64,000 nt of DNA, from contig NC_092862.1 in assembly GCF_032062135.1 (NCBI RefSeq), forward strand, positions 46,121,539-46,185,538, given 5' to 3'. A program made the position numbers and the translations under genes. The DNA is from Pyxicephalus adspersus (Eukaryota; Chordata; Amphibia; Anura; Pyxicephalidae). Shown here piece after piece: positions 62,103-64,000 of this stretch. Below the pieces are notes generated by a model. It worked only from the letters and a program-made list of their open reading frames with translations. It was not told the DNA's origin and did no database searches. The first letter of the stretch is position 1, and each line of letters starts with the position of its first letter.

Positions 62103-63758
62103 CTGTATTATTTATTGTCCACTGTACATTGCCACAGAAAATTATGGCACTTTAAAAATCAACAATAATAATTTAATTGGCATATTTCCATTTGCTTGTG
62201 TCTTACAGAGTTGTTATTGACGGACCAGTTTGGTAATCAGATCCAAACATTATCATCCTCATGCATTGATTTCCTAGGTATTTCAGGGGCAAATCTTGAT
62301 AAAAGTAATGTAAAAATTACTTTTCAGGTGTGTATTGTACATCTTTGTTTGCATTCAGTAATGGTACCTTCTGTATGTAATTTCTTTATTGGAGCTTGCA
62401 TGTAAAGGCTCCACTAATTTTACACCAGCATTTTTTTTCTTAGTGGCTTTTATTTTTTCCTTTTATGTTTAATCTAGGAAAATACACAATCTATGATTAT
62501 CAAAGGAATAAAGTTTTGTAGTGGACTTTTAGGGGACAAAGAACTTTGCTTTGCATGGAGAAATTTCTCAAGCTATTTGAGACTGAGTTTGGTTGCTGGG
62601 CCTCCTGCTAAAATTACACTGATAGACTGGCCAGAGGTACATTATTTAGGAATACAAATATATGCCAACTTACTGTACCTGTTTGTTGCTAACAAGATTT
62701 CTTAAATCAGTCTGTTACAGTTGTCTGTGGTAAAAAGACACAAAAGCCTCTAATTGTCCAACTTTGTGATGAATGGGGAAACCAGACTCTGGAGCCAAAT
62801 GTTAAAGTCTTGTTAGTGAAGGATAACCTACTCAAGGTACATTTTTTGTGTGTGTATTAAATCAAATTGTATTTTAAACCTTAATGAAAGATGTCTAAGG
62901 GGTCTAACTATAGAATTTTACTCTGTCAATTTGTCTGAAATTCTCGTTTTAGTGCCTATTAAATCAATGACTCATTCTGCCTTCCTGTGGCCAATAGGCA
63001 AAGGACACAGCTGTCACAATAGGAAACGTTATATGTATGGACGAGTTTAAAGCTGAATGGTGGGGACTTATTTATAAATACACCCCCTAGAAAATTATTT
63101 TTTGTTTTAAAAAAGGTACAGACTAATAATTCAAAGAATGTACAAGAGCATAGGGCTGCAGGACATAACCTCTCAATATCTAATACATGACATCATTCCA
63201 TACCTTTTACCAAAAAAAAAAAAAAAATGAGGCCAAATAGTTAAAAATGGTATCTTAGTACTCAGGGTATTTTACTTAGATTCCCACAGTTGCCGAAACC
63301 TATAGGCGAAGCAGACTCTGATGTGCATAGTGAAGTGCAGTGGGCAATATTTTCCCTCCAATCTATTTATTAATTTAATGTACCTGTTCTGACTTGCATA
63401 CAAATTCAACTTAAGAACAAACCTACTGTGCCTATCTCATATGTATTGCAAGTCCATATTGTATGGGCTACATGTTCTCACAACCTGGTTTGTGCATCAC
63501 TACAGTCCATAATTATGCCATAGTAGTTTCCTTTCTTGCTGTGGAAGCGAAGCAAGAAGCTAAATTATAATAAAAGAGTGAAAGTGAATACATTTTAATA
63601 CAAATGTGAAAATTTATGTATAAACCATTGTGTAATGTTCACATTAATTAATATTTCCTATTTCTTTTCCCAATTTAGATAACAGGGCAGTCTCAACAGA
63701 TGAAAACAGATAAAGAAGGTCGGATGAATATGGGACTACTTGCATTTTCTGCACCAAA
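21911..63758 (+). CDS. SMCHD1: SMCHD1, GHKL-ATPase chromatin silencing factor (31 coding exons; 3' part off right edge)
   Basis: Thirty-one exons splice in frame to 1322 codons plus two bases, co-linear with vertebrate SMCHD1 (human 2005 residues). SMCHD1 is a noncanonical SMC protein that binds chromatin as a homodimer. In mammals it maintains silencing of the inactive X, clustered protocadherins and D4Z4/DUX4. Visible parts by frog residue: ubiquitin-like fold about 18-100; GHKL ATPase about 105-360 with motif I around E138-N142 (ELIDNS), motif II D175-G179 (DNGKG) and motif III G227-G230 (FGVGGKQA); transducer about 360-570; then beta-rich, Ig-like segments to 1322. E138 aligns with the human catalytic E147. 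The dimerising SMC hinge near the C terminus is not in the window. Start: ATG at 21911 has G at -3 and G at +4 and lies in a CpG island. Mammalian roles are established knowledge; the frog role is inference. Confidence 0.96.
22400..22800 (+). mobile_element. Family-D TTAA-flanked MITE, left part, with (TA)n
   Basis: Starts TTAACCCCTCTAGCGTTCTA, then attctgtcc and tttccatgcaaaaag. It continues through gtaatataa and a (TA)n run at 22626-22672 into ttgtattggact...ttgtattgaat. The same order is seen around the nested insertions at 24873-26997. TTAA at the border suggests a piggyBac-type target. The right end is replaced by family-B sequence. Confidence 0.75.
22810..23049 (-). repeat. Family-B fragment
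   Basis: Ends in agccgggcggtgcaccc and gagagaacactg, the inverse of the CAGTGTTCTC end. Upstream gtgccaaatttagtg, gtcatgggta and tgtattgtgacccaac match the interior of the 43439 copy, although these blocks appear in mixed orientation. Confidence 0.6.
23652..23727 (+). CDS. SMCHD1: SMCHD1 exon 2 (residues 54-78)
   Basis: Encodes [17 protein letters not shown], matching KFVITTTSRKEITNNNF of the human ubiquitin-like domain. Acceptor tttacag|GCC, donor TTTA|gtaagt, ends in phase 1. Confidence 0.95.
25111..26250 (-). mobile_element. Family-B element, reverse orientation, inserted in family D
   Basis: Starts CATAGTTCTCCCCAGAGGTT, then agccggttgctccgcccgg and cagctctcggcagctctcat. After the inner insertion it continues with acaaacctccatatctcc, caatgacctgtaattttcag and ccccccagctttaaag, all reverse complements of blocks in 36400-36800. 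The right limit is uncertain. Confidence 0.7.
25403..25573 (-). mobile_element. Short family-B element nested inside another family-B copy
   Basis: 171 bp with ends CATAGTTCTCCCCAGA and, inverted, CAGTGTTCTCCCCAGA. It is flanked by cagctc on both sides (25397-25402, 25574-25579). The host element reads through on either side, so this is a self-insertion and a minimal internally deleted form. Confidence 0.85.
26375..26665. repeat. Interspersed repeat, family A (third copy)
   Basis: Contains gcagcctcctggga, tcacatatcccaagaggct, caatctcatgcatgcgcagtg and an end aaaagttcactttaac, in the same order as the copies at 2585 and 21200. Confidence 0.6.
27383..27544 (+). CDS. SMCHD1: SMCHD1 exon 3 (residues 79-132)
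   Basis: Encodes [20 protein letters not shown] then [10 protein letters not shown], essentially identical to human. A125-S126-E127 are the equivalents of human A134-S135-E136, where variants cause Bosma arhinia microphthalmia syndrome (established knowledge). Acceptor tttcctag|AT, donor TTAC|gtaagt; phase 1 in and out. Confidence 0.97.
28367..28449 (+). CDS. SMCHD1: SMCHD1 exon 4 (residues 133-160), ATPase motif I
   Basis: Encodes [20 protein letters not shown], the GHKL N-box. E138 is the equivalent of human catalytic E147, and N142 of the Mg-coordinating Asn. Acceptor attttcag|CT, donor CTG|gtatgt, ends phase 0. Confidence 0.97.
28545..28675 (+). CDS. SMCHD1: SMCHD1 exon 5 (residues 161-203), ATPase motif II
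   Basis: Encodes [20 protein letters not shown] then [18 protein letters not shown] is the GHKL G1 box (DNGRG in human). Acceptor caacag|CTT. Donor CAG|gttttt is weak (only GT plus upstream CAG), but the phase and length match human exactly. Confidence 0.95.
29415..29529 (+). CDS. SMCHD1: SMCHD1 exon 6 (residues 204-242), ATPase motif III
   Basis: Encodes [20 protein letters not shown], the GHKL G2 / lid glycine box (GVGGK). Acceptor ttcctaag|C, donor CGC|gtaagt, ends phase 0. Confidence 0.97.
30398..30517 (+). CDS. SMCHD1: SMCHD1 exon 7 (residues 243-282)
   Basis: Encodes [20 protein letters not shown] then a Lys-rich segment and [10 protein letters not shown], matching human. Phase 0 on both sides; acceptor ttttaag|ATT, donor AAAG|gtaaaa. 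Confidence 0.96.
30731..31033. mobile_element. hAT-type MITE (CAGTGGTCACCAAC ends), copy 1
   Basis: Ends CAGTGGTCACCAACTGGTGG and, inverted, CAGTGGTTGCCAGACTCC. Flanking octamers caatagag / cagtagtg agree at 6 of 8. Shares ccagagc.gcggacca and aaaggggag-type blocks with copy 2. Confidence 0.7.
31161..31513. mobile_element. hAT-type MITE (CAGTGGTCACCAAC ends), copy 2
   Basis: Ends CAGTGATCACCAACCT and, inverted, CAGCGGTCACCAACTGGTGG. Octamers ccttagat / ccatagat agree at 7 of 8. It has a GC-rich interior unlike the surrounding intron. It lies in opposite orientation to copy 1, judging from the position of the gcggaccac blocks. Confidence 0.82.
32260..32423 (+). CDS. SMCHD1: SMCHD1 exon 8 (residues 283-336)
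   Basis: Encodes [20 protein letters not shown] then [10 protein letters not shown], matching human [20 protein letters not shown]. Acceptor tttgtag|CCA, donor TTGTC|gtgagt, ends phase 2. This is the end of the ATPase core leading to the transducer. Confidence 0.96.
32530..32617 (+). CDS. SMCHD1: SMCHD1 exon 9 (residues 337-366)
   Basis: Encodes [13 protein letters not shown] followed by a variable [14 protein letters not shown]. Acceptor tctttag|G, donor AGG|gtaaat. It lies only 106 bp after exon 8. The [10 protein letters not shown] box is near-invariant and carries the equivalent of human H348, another arhinia-associated position. Confidence 0.95.
32618..33859 (+). other. SMCHD1: SMCHD1 intron 9
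   Basis: About 32870-33245 carries pieces resembling family B and its neighbour at 26090-26230 (gcagaatatgaaaagcagt..., ggcagccgggcg, ggggagaactatg). It is followed by a Tc1 transposase remnant. Positions 33500-33850 show nothing recognisable. Confidence 0.75.
33240..33491 (+). pseudogene. Tc1/mariner transposase C-terminal remnant
   Basis: Reads [20 protein letters not shown] at the second catalytic Asp region and, after a stop and frame changes, [20 protein letters not shown] then RLIKSCRK and a stop. This is a different Tc1 lineage from the element at 10241. The N-terminal half and both terminal repeats are missing. Confidence 0.75.
33860..34070 (+). CDS. SMCHD1: SMCHD1 exon 10 (residues 367-436)
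   Basis: Encodes [20 protein letters not shown], then [20 protein letters not shown] and [17 protein letters not shown], nearly identical to human. Transducer region. Acceptor tttgcag|ATC, donor ACAA|gtaagt, ends phase 1. Confidence 0.97.
35959..36840 (+). mobile_element. Family-B element, reference copy with 8-bp target duplication
   Basis: 882 bp. It begins CAGTGTTCTCCCCAGAAATT and ends ctctgggcagaacta. An exact octamer tggtaaac flanks both sides (35951-35958 and 36841-36848). The interior has no transposase frame. The right 150 bp carries cagccgggcggagcaacc, which mirrors cagccgggtg near the left end, so the ends are inverted subterminal repeats. The octamer duplication suggests hAT-superfamily mobilisation (inference). 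Confidence 0.85.
37320..37449 (+). repeat. Short interspersed repeat ending in (ATT)n
   Basis: Contains tctaagattctaagctctcc, tgtcactttctgtatctg, ttgcaacccctatttattgt and acagtgctgtgtaatatgtt, then ggtgctatataaataat and an ATT-rich tail. Inverted copies lie at 39965-40130, 41150-41240 (partial) and 22340-22399 (partial). The type is common in frog genomes in my recollection; class not assigned. Confidence 0.7.
37554..37674 (+). CDS. SMCHD1: SMCHD1 exon 11 (residues 437-476)
   Basis: Acidic start ([16 protein letters not shown]), then [19 protein letters not shown], matching human. Acceptor ttgtag|AA after a long T-tract, donor CACGA|gtaagc, ends phase 2. Confidence 0.96.
37675..39158 (+). 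other. SMCHD1: SMCHD1 intron 11
   Basis: Contains a poly-T run (about 38048-38078) and a (TG)n/(TA)n microsatellite (about 38350-38450). The open frames on both strands over 38298-38612 are products of that microsatellite. The last 57 nt (39102-39158) may be exonic in an alternative isoform. Confidence 0.8.
38350..38450. repeat. (TG)n then (TA)n microsatellite
   Basis: TGTGTGTG interspersed with TATATG and TATC, then an uninterrupted TATA run of about 50 nt (38402-38450). Confidence 0.95.
39159..39342 (+). CDS. SMCHD1: SMCHD1 exon 12 (residues 477-538)
   Basis: Encodes [40 protein letters not shown] and [17 protein letters not shown]. The acceptor used here, tcaaatag|TTTT, restores the human-length V.DFDWC junction. 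A better-looking acceptor ttttcttacag at 39101 would add 19 in-frame codons. Donor CAA|gtgagt, phase 0. Confidence 0.92.
39343..40662 (+). other. SMCHD1: SMCHD1 intron 12
   Basis: Contains an (AT)n run (39581-39606), an inverted frog-type short repeat (39965-40130, gtgctgtacaataaataggg and ttgcaaataatagacca) and a perfect 18-bp hairpin at 40470-40524. Otherwise nothing recognised. Confidence 0.8.
40470..40524. repeat. Perfect 18-bp stem, 19-nt loop hairpin
   Basis: gaacagagtaggagtatc (40470-40487) and its exact reverse complement (40507-40524). Could be the core of a decayed foldback element; it is not preceded by pairing that would extend the stem to pre-miRNA length. Confidence 0.9.
40663..40860 (+). 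CDS. SMCHD1: SMCHD1 exon 13 (residues 539-604)
   Basis: Encodes [20 protein letters not shown] then [20 protein letters not shown] and [16 protein letters not shown], all matching human. Acceptor ctaccag|GAG, donor CTG|gtaagt, phase 0. Confidence 0.97.
41459..41505 (-). ncRNA. Hammerhead-ribozyme-like core, left arm (decayed)
   Basis: On the minus strand: CTGAGGA, stem II gccc-ggtat-gggc (perfect 4 bp), GAAA, then AGCGTA and ggatggg. Helix I pairing with cttaccc has mismatches and the triplet reads GTA. Confidence 0.35.
41974..42018 (+). ncRNA. Hammerhead-ribozyme-like core, right arm
   Basis: CTGAGGA (41980-41986), stem II gccc...gggt, GAAA (42001-42004), a short CGCAT stem III, the cleavage triplet ATC (42008-42010), then gggtgg able to pair with the upstream ttatcc as helix I. 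This fits a type I hammerhead with CUGANGA...GAAA...NUH. An extra A after CTGAGGA departs from the textbook core, so activity is uncertain. Confidence 0.45.
42628..42741 (+). CDS. SMCHD1: SMCHD1 exon 14 (residues 605-642)
   Basis: Encodes [20 protein letters not shown] then [18 protein letters not shown], matching human. Acceptor ttacag|GTA, donor TTG|gtaagt, phase 0. Confidence 0.96.
42742..45135 (+). other. SMCHD1: SMCHD1 intron 14
   Basis: Contains a family-B copy (43439-44061). Positions 42750-43430 and 44070-45130 are AT-rich with no recognisable element. Confidence 0.8.
43439..44061 (+). mobile_element. Family-B element, 623-bp copy
   Basis: Begins CAGTGTTCTCCCCAGAAATT like 35959 and ends acctctggggagaacta. 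The interior follows the 35959 copy (aaacacggcaaatttagtg, gacatacatattaggagata) but with a different internal deletion, and it lacks the gccgggcggagcaacc block near the right end. Flanks cccattg / tgcattg are similar but not identical. Confidence 0.82.
45136..45242 (+). CDS. SMCHD1: SMCHD1 exon 15 (residues 643-677)
   Basis: Encodes [20 protein letters not shown] then [11 protein letters not shown], matching the human EVRTVPIAKLDR and KKYVEDEMAR blocks. Acceptor tattag|GAG, donor GCAAG|gtatga, ends phase 2. Confidence 0.95.
45323..45405 (+). CDS. SMCHD1: SMCHD1 exon 16 (residues 678-705)
   Basis: Encodes [20 protein letters not shown] then TPI, matching human [24 protein letters not shown]. 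Separated from exon 15 by an 80-bp intron. Acceptor ttttccag|AT, donor ATTG|gtaaga, ends phase 1. Confidence 0.95.
45406..48320 (+). other. SMCHD1: SMCHD1 intron 16
   Basis: Mostly occupied by debris of a Penelope-like retroelement in minus orientation (about 45850-47740; ends uncertain). Positions 47760-48310 are AT-rich with nothing recognised. Confidence 0.7.
45850..47740 (-). mobile_element. Penelope-like retroelement remnant, minus strand
   Basis: At 47570-47722 the minus strand encodes a frame ending [20 protein letters not shown] and [15 protein letters not shown] before a stop. This is the PRGGDF...W...L....P.GLN pattern that closes the GIY-YIG endonuclease of Penelope-like elements. 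Downstream on the same strand (45942-45990) is a decayed ccGAGGAagccgtttggc box, the hammerhead-like motif expected in the terminal repeat. No reverse transcriptase remains. Family assignment is by pattern memory. Confidence 0.6.
48321..48434 (+). CDS. SMCHD1: SMCHD1 exon 17 (residues 706-743)
   Basis: Encodes [20 protein letters not shown] then [17 protein letters not shown], nearly identical to human. Acceptor gttaacag|GA, donor CATT|gtaagt, phase 1 in and out. Confidence 0.97.
48556..48780. repeat. Probable MITE of the TTAAAGGAGAACTAAA type
   Basis: Begins gtaaagaggaactaaaccc and is GC-richer than the intron. A relative begins ttaaaggagaaccaaatcc at 61943. Only the one end is convincing; the class (piggyBac-like, TTAA) is inferred from that end. 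Confidence 0.45.
48946..49003. repeat. (AT)n microsatellite
   Basis: Uninterrupted AT dinucleotides for about 57 nt after an A-run. Confidence 0.97.
49211..49288 (+). CDS. SMCHD1: SMCHD1 exon 18 (residues 744-769)
   Basis: Encodes [20 protein letters not shown], matching human [20 protein letters not shown]. Acceptor attacag|CA, donor ATGG|gtaatt, phase 1. Confidence 0.97.
49411..49530 (+). CDS. SMCHD1: SMCHD1 exon 19 (residues 770-809)
   Basis: Encodes [20 protein letters not shown] then [11 protein letters not shown], matching human. Acceptor atttcag|AG, donor GTGG|gtgagt, phase 1. A beta-rich segment of the middle region. Confidence 0.97.
49824..49968 (+). CDS. SMCHD1: SMCHD1 exon 20 (residues 810-857)
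   Basis: Encodes [20 protein letters not shown] then [15 protein letters not shown] and LKPVLEA, matching the human RVGVPFNIPLEFQDEFGH block. Acceptor cccttag|AG, donor GCTAG|gtaatt, ends phase 2. Confidence 0.96.
49969..52718 (+). other. SMCHD1: SMCHD1 intron 20
   Basis: Largely filled by family-E sequence (50350-52002). About 51241-51350 carries a cctgtttccccgattataag / ggtcttattttcagggga pair, a repeat also familiar from reptiles and frogs. Positions 52020-52700 show nothing recognised. Confidence 0.75.
50350..52002. mobile_element. Family-E repeat with TTCGAA-rich inverted ends
   Basis: The left part has agtgttggttgtatag, ttcgaccgctattcggtcga and gaacatcgaattcgaac. The right part has cctgaattcgaacggtc, atgttcgggtcgaac and cccgaattcgaacaac. 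The flanks tcttaggt / tctaaggc are similar. A second agtgttggtcgaatag at 50613 suggests two tandem or nested starts. Middle parts include a TATC-type tract (51445-51515). The same vocabulary returns at 54600-54770. No open frame recognised. Confidence 0.7.
52719..52815 (+). CDS. SMCHD1: SMCHD1 exon 21 (residues 858-890)
   Basis: Encodes [12 protein letters not shown] and [17 protein letters not shown], aligning with human SGLSLHYEEITK and VIRGVTAKGPVNSCQG. Acceptor ttcctag|T, donor ATG|gtaatt, ends phase 0. Confidence 0.95.
52942..53014 (+). CDS. SMCHD1: SMCHD1 exon 22 (residues 891-914)
   Basis: Encodes [20 protein letters not shown] then KVFP, aligning with human [15 protein letters not shown]. 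Too short to stand out as an open frame. Acceptor ttcttag|AAT, donor CCAG|gtattt, ends phase 1. Confidence 0.95.
53015..53966 (+). other. SMCHD1: SMCHD1 intron 22
   Basis: Open frames on both strands near 53100-53430 have no recognisable motif; taken as intronic chance or decayed repeat. Confidence 0.7.
53967..54106 (+). CDS. SMCHD1: SMCHD1 exon 23 (residues 915-961)
   Basis: Encodes [20 protein letters not shown] then [14 protein letters not shown], matching human ENGTAFPFQVEVLDES and AQPKLIVHCK. Acceptor ttatag|GA, donor AAG|gtaagt, ends phase 0. Confidence 0.96.
54240..54775. repeat. Palindromic repeat block with family-E end
   Basis: gtccaaacatagggaataag plus tacaggggtacata (54296-54331) is mirrored by tatgtacccctgtacttatt plus ccccatggttggac (54433-54468). 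Around them ttaaagggggcttctggatc, gggatccggaagccctcttt and gggatccggaagcctgcttt are inverted or direct relatives. It ends with ccattgactttaat, ttcgatgttcc and attcgatcgaatagccatcg, the family-E vocabulary. Confidence 0.85.
55266..56069. mobile_element. Degraded Tc1-like element
   Basis: Left end CAGTTGTGCTCAAAAGTTTA then cataccctgcagaatt; the right end is its inverse (ctgccagggtatgtaaa, agcacaactg). Inner traces of Tc1 transposase remain near 55855 (ctgtaaaacatagaggtgg, the VKHGGG box). There is no intact frame and TA flanks are lost. Confidence 0.8.
56205..56339 (+). CDS. SMCHD1: SMCHD1 exon 24 (residues 962-1006)
   Basis: Encodes [20 protein letters not shown] then [12 protein letters not shown] and LKARIEVS, aligning with human [20 protein letters not shown] and ARIEIPS. 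Acceptor gattatag|TTT, donor TCT|gtaagt, phase 0. No long open frame, found by reading for the family block. Confidence 0.95.
56455..56682 (+). CDS. SMCHD1: SMCHD1 exon 25 (residues 1007-1082)
   Basis: The largest exon here. Encodes [31 protein letters not shown] and [20 protein letters not shown], matching human. Acceptor ttttttag|AAT, donor AAG|gtataa, phase 0. Confidence 0.97.
56683..59565 (+). other. SMCHD1: SMCHD1 intron 25
   Basis: Positions 57240-58700 are less AT-rich than the rest of the intron and contain some longer open stretches without motifs, probably decayed repeat. Within it about 58040-58330 (gttactcaacaatggttcc ... gaaaggttgagaaact) looks like a MITE ending in a TTTCTCAACCTTT-type TIR. 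About 59130-59271 is a reversed family-D end. Confidence 0.65.
59130..59271 (-). repeat. Family-D MITE fragment, reversed
   Basis: Ends cagaattagaacgctagggg then ggttaa, the inverse of TTAACCCCCCTAGCGTTCTA. Preceded by tttttgcatcaaaaaatga and cctaagaattacaggcc, which are inverses of the 22400 copy interior. Confidence 0.8.
59566..59714 (+). CDS. SMCHD1: SMCHD1 exon 26 (residues 1083-1131)
   Basis: Encodes [40 protein letters not shown] then FTV, matching human [20 protein letters not shown] and [20 protein letters not shown]. Acceptor gtgacag|GTG, donor GTCAA|gtatgt, ends phase 2. Confidence 0.96.
59715..60568 (+). other. SMCHD1: SMCHD1 intron 26
   Basis: Only short open frames; nothing recognised. 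Confidence 0.75.
60569..60657 (+). CDS. SMCHD1: SMCHD1 exon 27 (residues 1132-1161)
   Basis: Encodes [20 protein letters not shown] then MGEELKGEV, aligning with human [23 protein letters not shown]. Acceptor gtttcag|G, donor GTTG|gtgagt, ends phase 1. Confidence 0.95.
60658..62208 (+). other. SMCHD1: SMCHD1 intron 27
   Basis: Contains CT-rich stretches, a probable MITE end (61943) and a (TC)n microsatellite at 62059-62099. Nothing else recognised. Confidence 0.75.
61943..62099. repeat. TTAAAGGAGAACCAAA-type repeat and (TC)n tract
   Basis: Starts ttaaaggagaaccaaatcc, then ccattttggtttgatgtaat and tgtgcatgctcacag, then about 20 CT dinucleotides. Likely a truncated MITE with an adjoining microsatellite. 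Confidence 0.55.
62209..62327 (+). CDS. SMCHD1: SMCHD1 exon 28 (residues 1162-1201)
   Basis: Encodes [19 protein letters not shown] then [18 protein letters not shown], aligning with human IIITDQYGNQIQAFS and SIAGVGLDSSNLKTTFQ. Acceptor cttacag|AG, donor CAG|gtgtgt, ends phase 0. Confidence 0.95.
62478..62636 (+). CDS. SMCHD1: SMCHD1 exon 29 (residues 1202-1254)
   Basis: Encodes [40 protein letters not shown] and [13 protein letters not shown], aligning well with human. Acceptor atctag|GAA, donor GAG|gtacat, phase 0. Confidence 0.96.
62711..62836 (+). CDS. SMCHD1: SMCHD1 exon 30 (residues 1255-1296)
   Basis: Encodes [20 protein letters not shown] then [15 protein letters not shown], aligning with human [20 protein letters not shown]. 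Acceptor aaatcag|TCT after a 74-bp intron, donor AAG|gtacat, phase 0. Confidence 0.93.
62837..63678 (+). other. SMCHD1: SMCHD1 intron 30
   Basis: About 63370-63450 is a right-end fragment of family F (aatgtacctgttctgacttg, acaaattcaacttaagaaca). Otherwise nothing recognised. Confidence 0.75.
63679..63758 (+). CDS. SMCHD1: SMCHD1 exon 31 (residues 1297-1322)
   Basis: Encodes [20 protein letters not shown] then LAFSAP, aligning with human [22 protein letters not shown]. Acceptor atttag|ATA, donor CCAAA|gtaagc, ends phase 2. The next exon and about 680 more residues, including the SMC hinge, are beyond the right edge. Confidence 0.93.
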
Positions 63759-64000
63759 GTAAGCTATATACATATGGCTCGATACATACATAAATACACT
63801 CGCTGAACCATTTCACTCCTGTATATTCATACAACTATCTAAGCCATCATTTATGTGGAAACAGTGCAGTGCAAAAACCCATGCAGGTTCAAGTCAGGAA
63901 CCACAGTTAATATTCTATCAAAACACAAATGAGGAAAAAAGTATTCTTGGTGGGAGATGGGCTGGTTTGAAAAATGTCTGTAACTGCTGATTTCGTAGAT

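Overview
The window looks like nuclear DNA from an anuran amphibian (frog), probably one with a moderate genome size. The evidence is two vertebrate genes with GT-AG introns, encoded peptides close to tetrapod METTL4 and SMCHD1, introns of 74 bp to about 10 kb, and an abundance of repeat types that I associate with frogs. These include Tc1/mariner copies, several hAT-type MITEs, a TTAA-flanked MITE, a short repeat carrying the gcgctgtacaataaat box, and Penelope-like debris. The species is inferred, not proven.

Layout. (1) Positions 1-17454, minus strand: the 5' half of METTL4, an MT-A70-family methyltransferase. Three coding exons lie at 17188-17454, 14695-14757 and 4149-4521. The catalytic DPPW exons are off the left edge. 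Its introns hold a hAT MITE, a LINE ORF2 fragment, an 18-bp-TIR MITE and a nearly complete Tc1 element with a dead transposase. (2) About 17455-21910: a 4.5 kb interval between two divergent CpG-rich promoters. The METTL4 side has a YY1-type motif and the SMCHD1 side a full CRE palindrome. I see no third gene in it. (3) 21911 to the right edge, plus strand: SMCHD1. Thirty-one coding exons can be placed exactly. All have GT-AG borders and compatible phases and total 3968 nt (1322 codons plus 2 nt), about two thirds of a roughly 2000-residue protein. They cover the N-terminal ubiquitin-like fold, the GHKL ATPase with all three nucleotide-binding motifs intact, the transducer region and much of the middle beta-rich region. 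The SMC hinge lies beyond the window.

The introns of SMCHD1 carry most of the unusual DNA. There is a family of 0.17-0.9 kb elements ending in GTTCTCCCCAG, one copy nested inside another and the whole nested inside a TTAA-flanked MITE. There is an 880-bp foldback element whose two arms each carry a hammerhead-ribozyme-like core. There is a Penelope-like remnant with a GIY-YIG tail and a decayed copy of the same ribozyme-like box, and a strongly palindromic TTCGAA-rich repeat family. SMCHD1 exon 12 also has two competing in-frame acceptors 57 nt apart.

The two genes do not form a pathway. Both encode chromatin or nucleic-acid modifying factors, and they are neighbours by synteny: in the human genome METTL4 and SMCHD1 also lie close together, but with NDC80 between them, which is not seen here.
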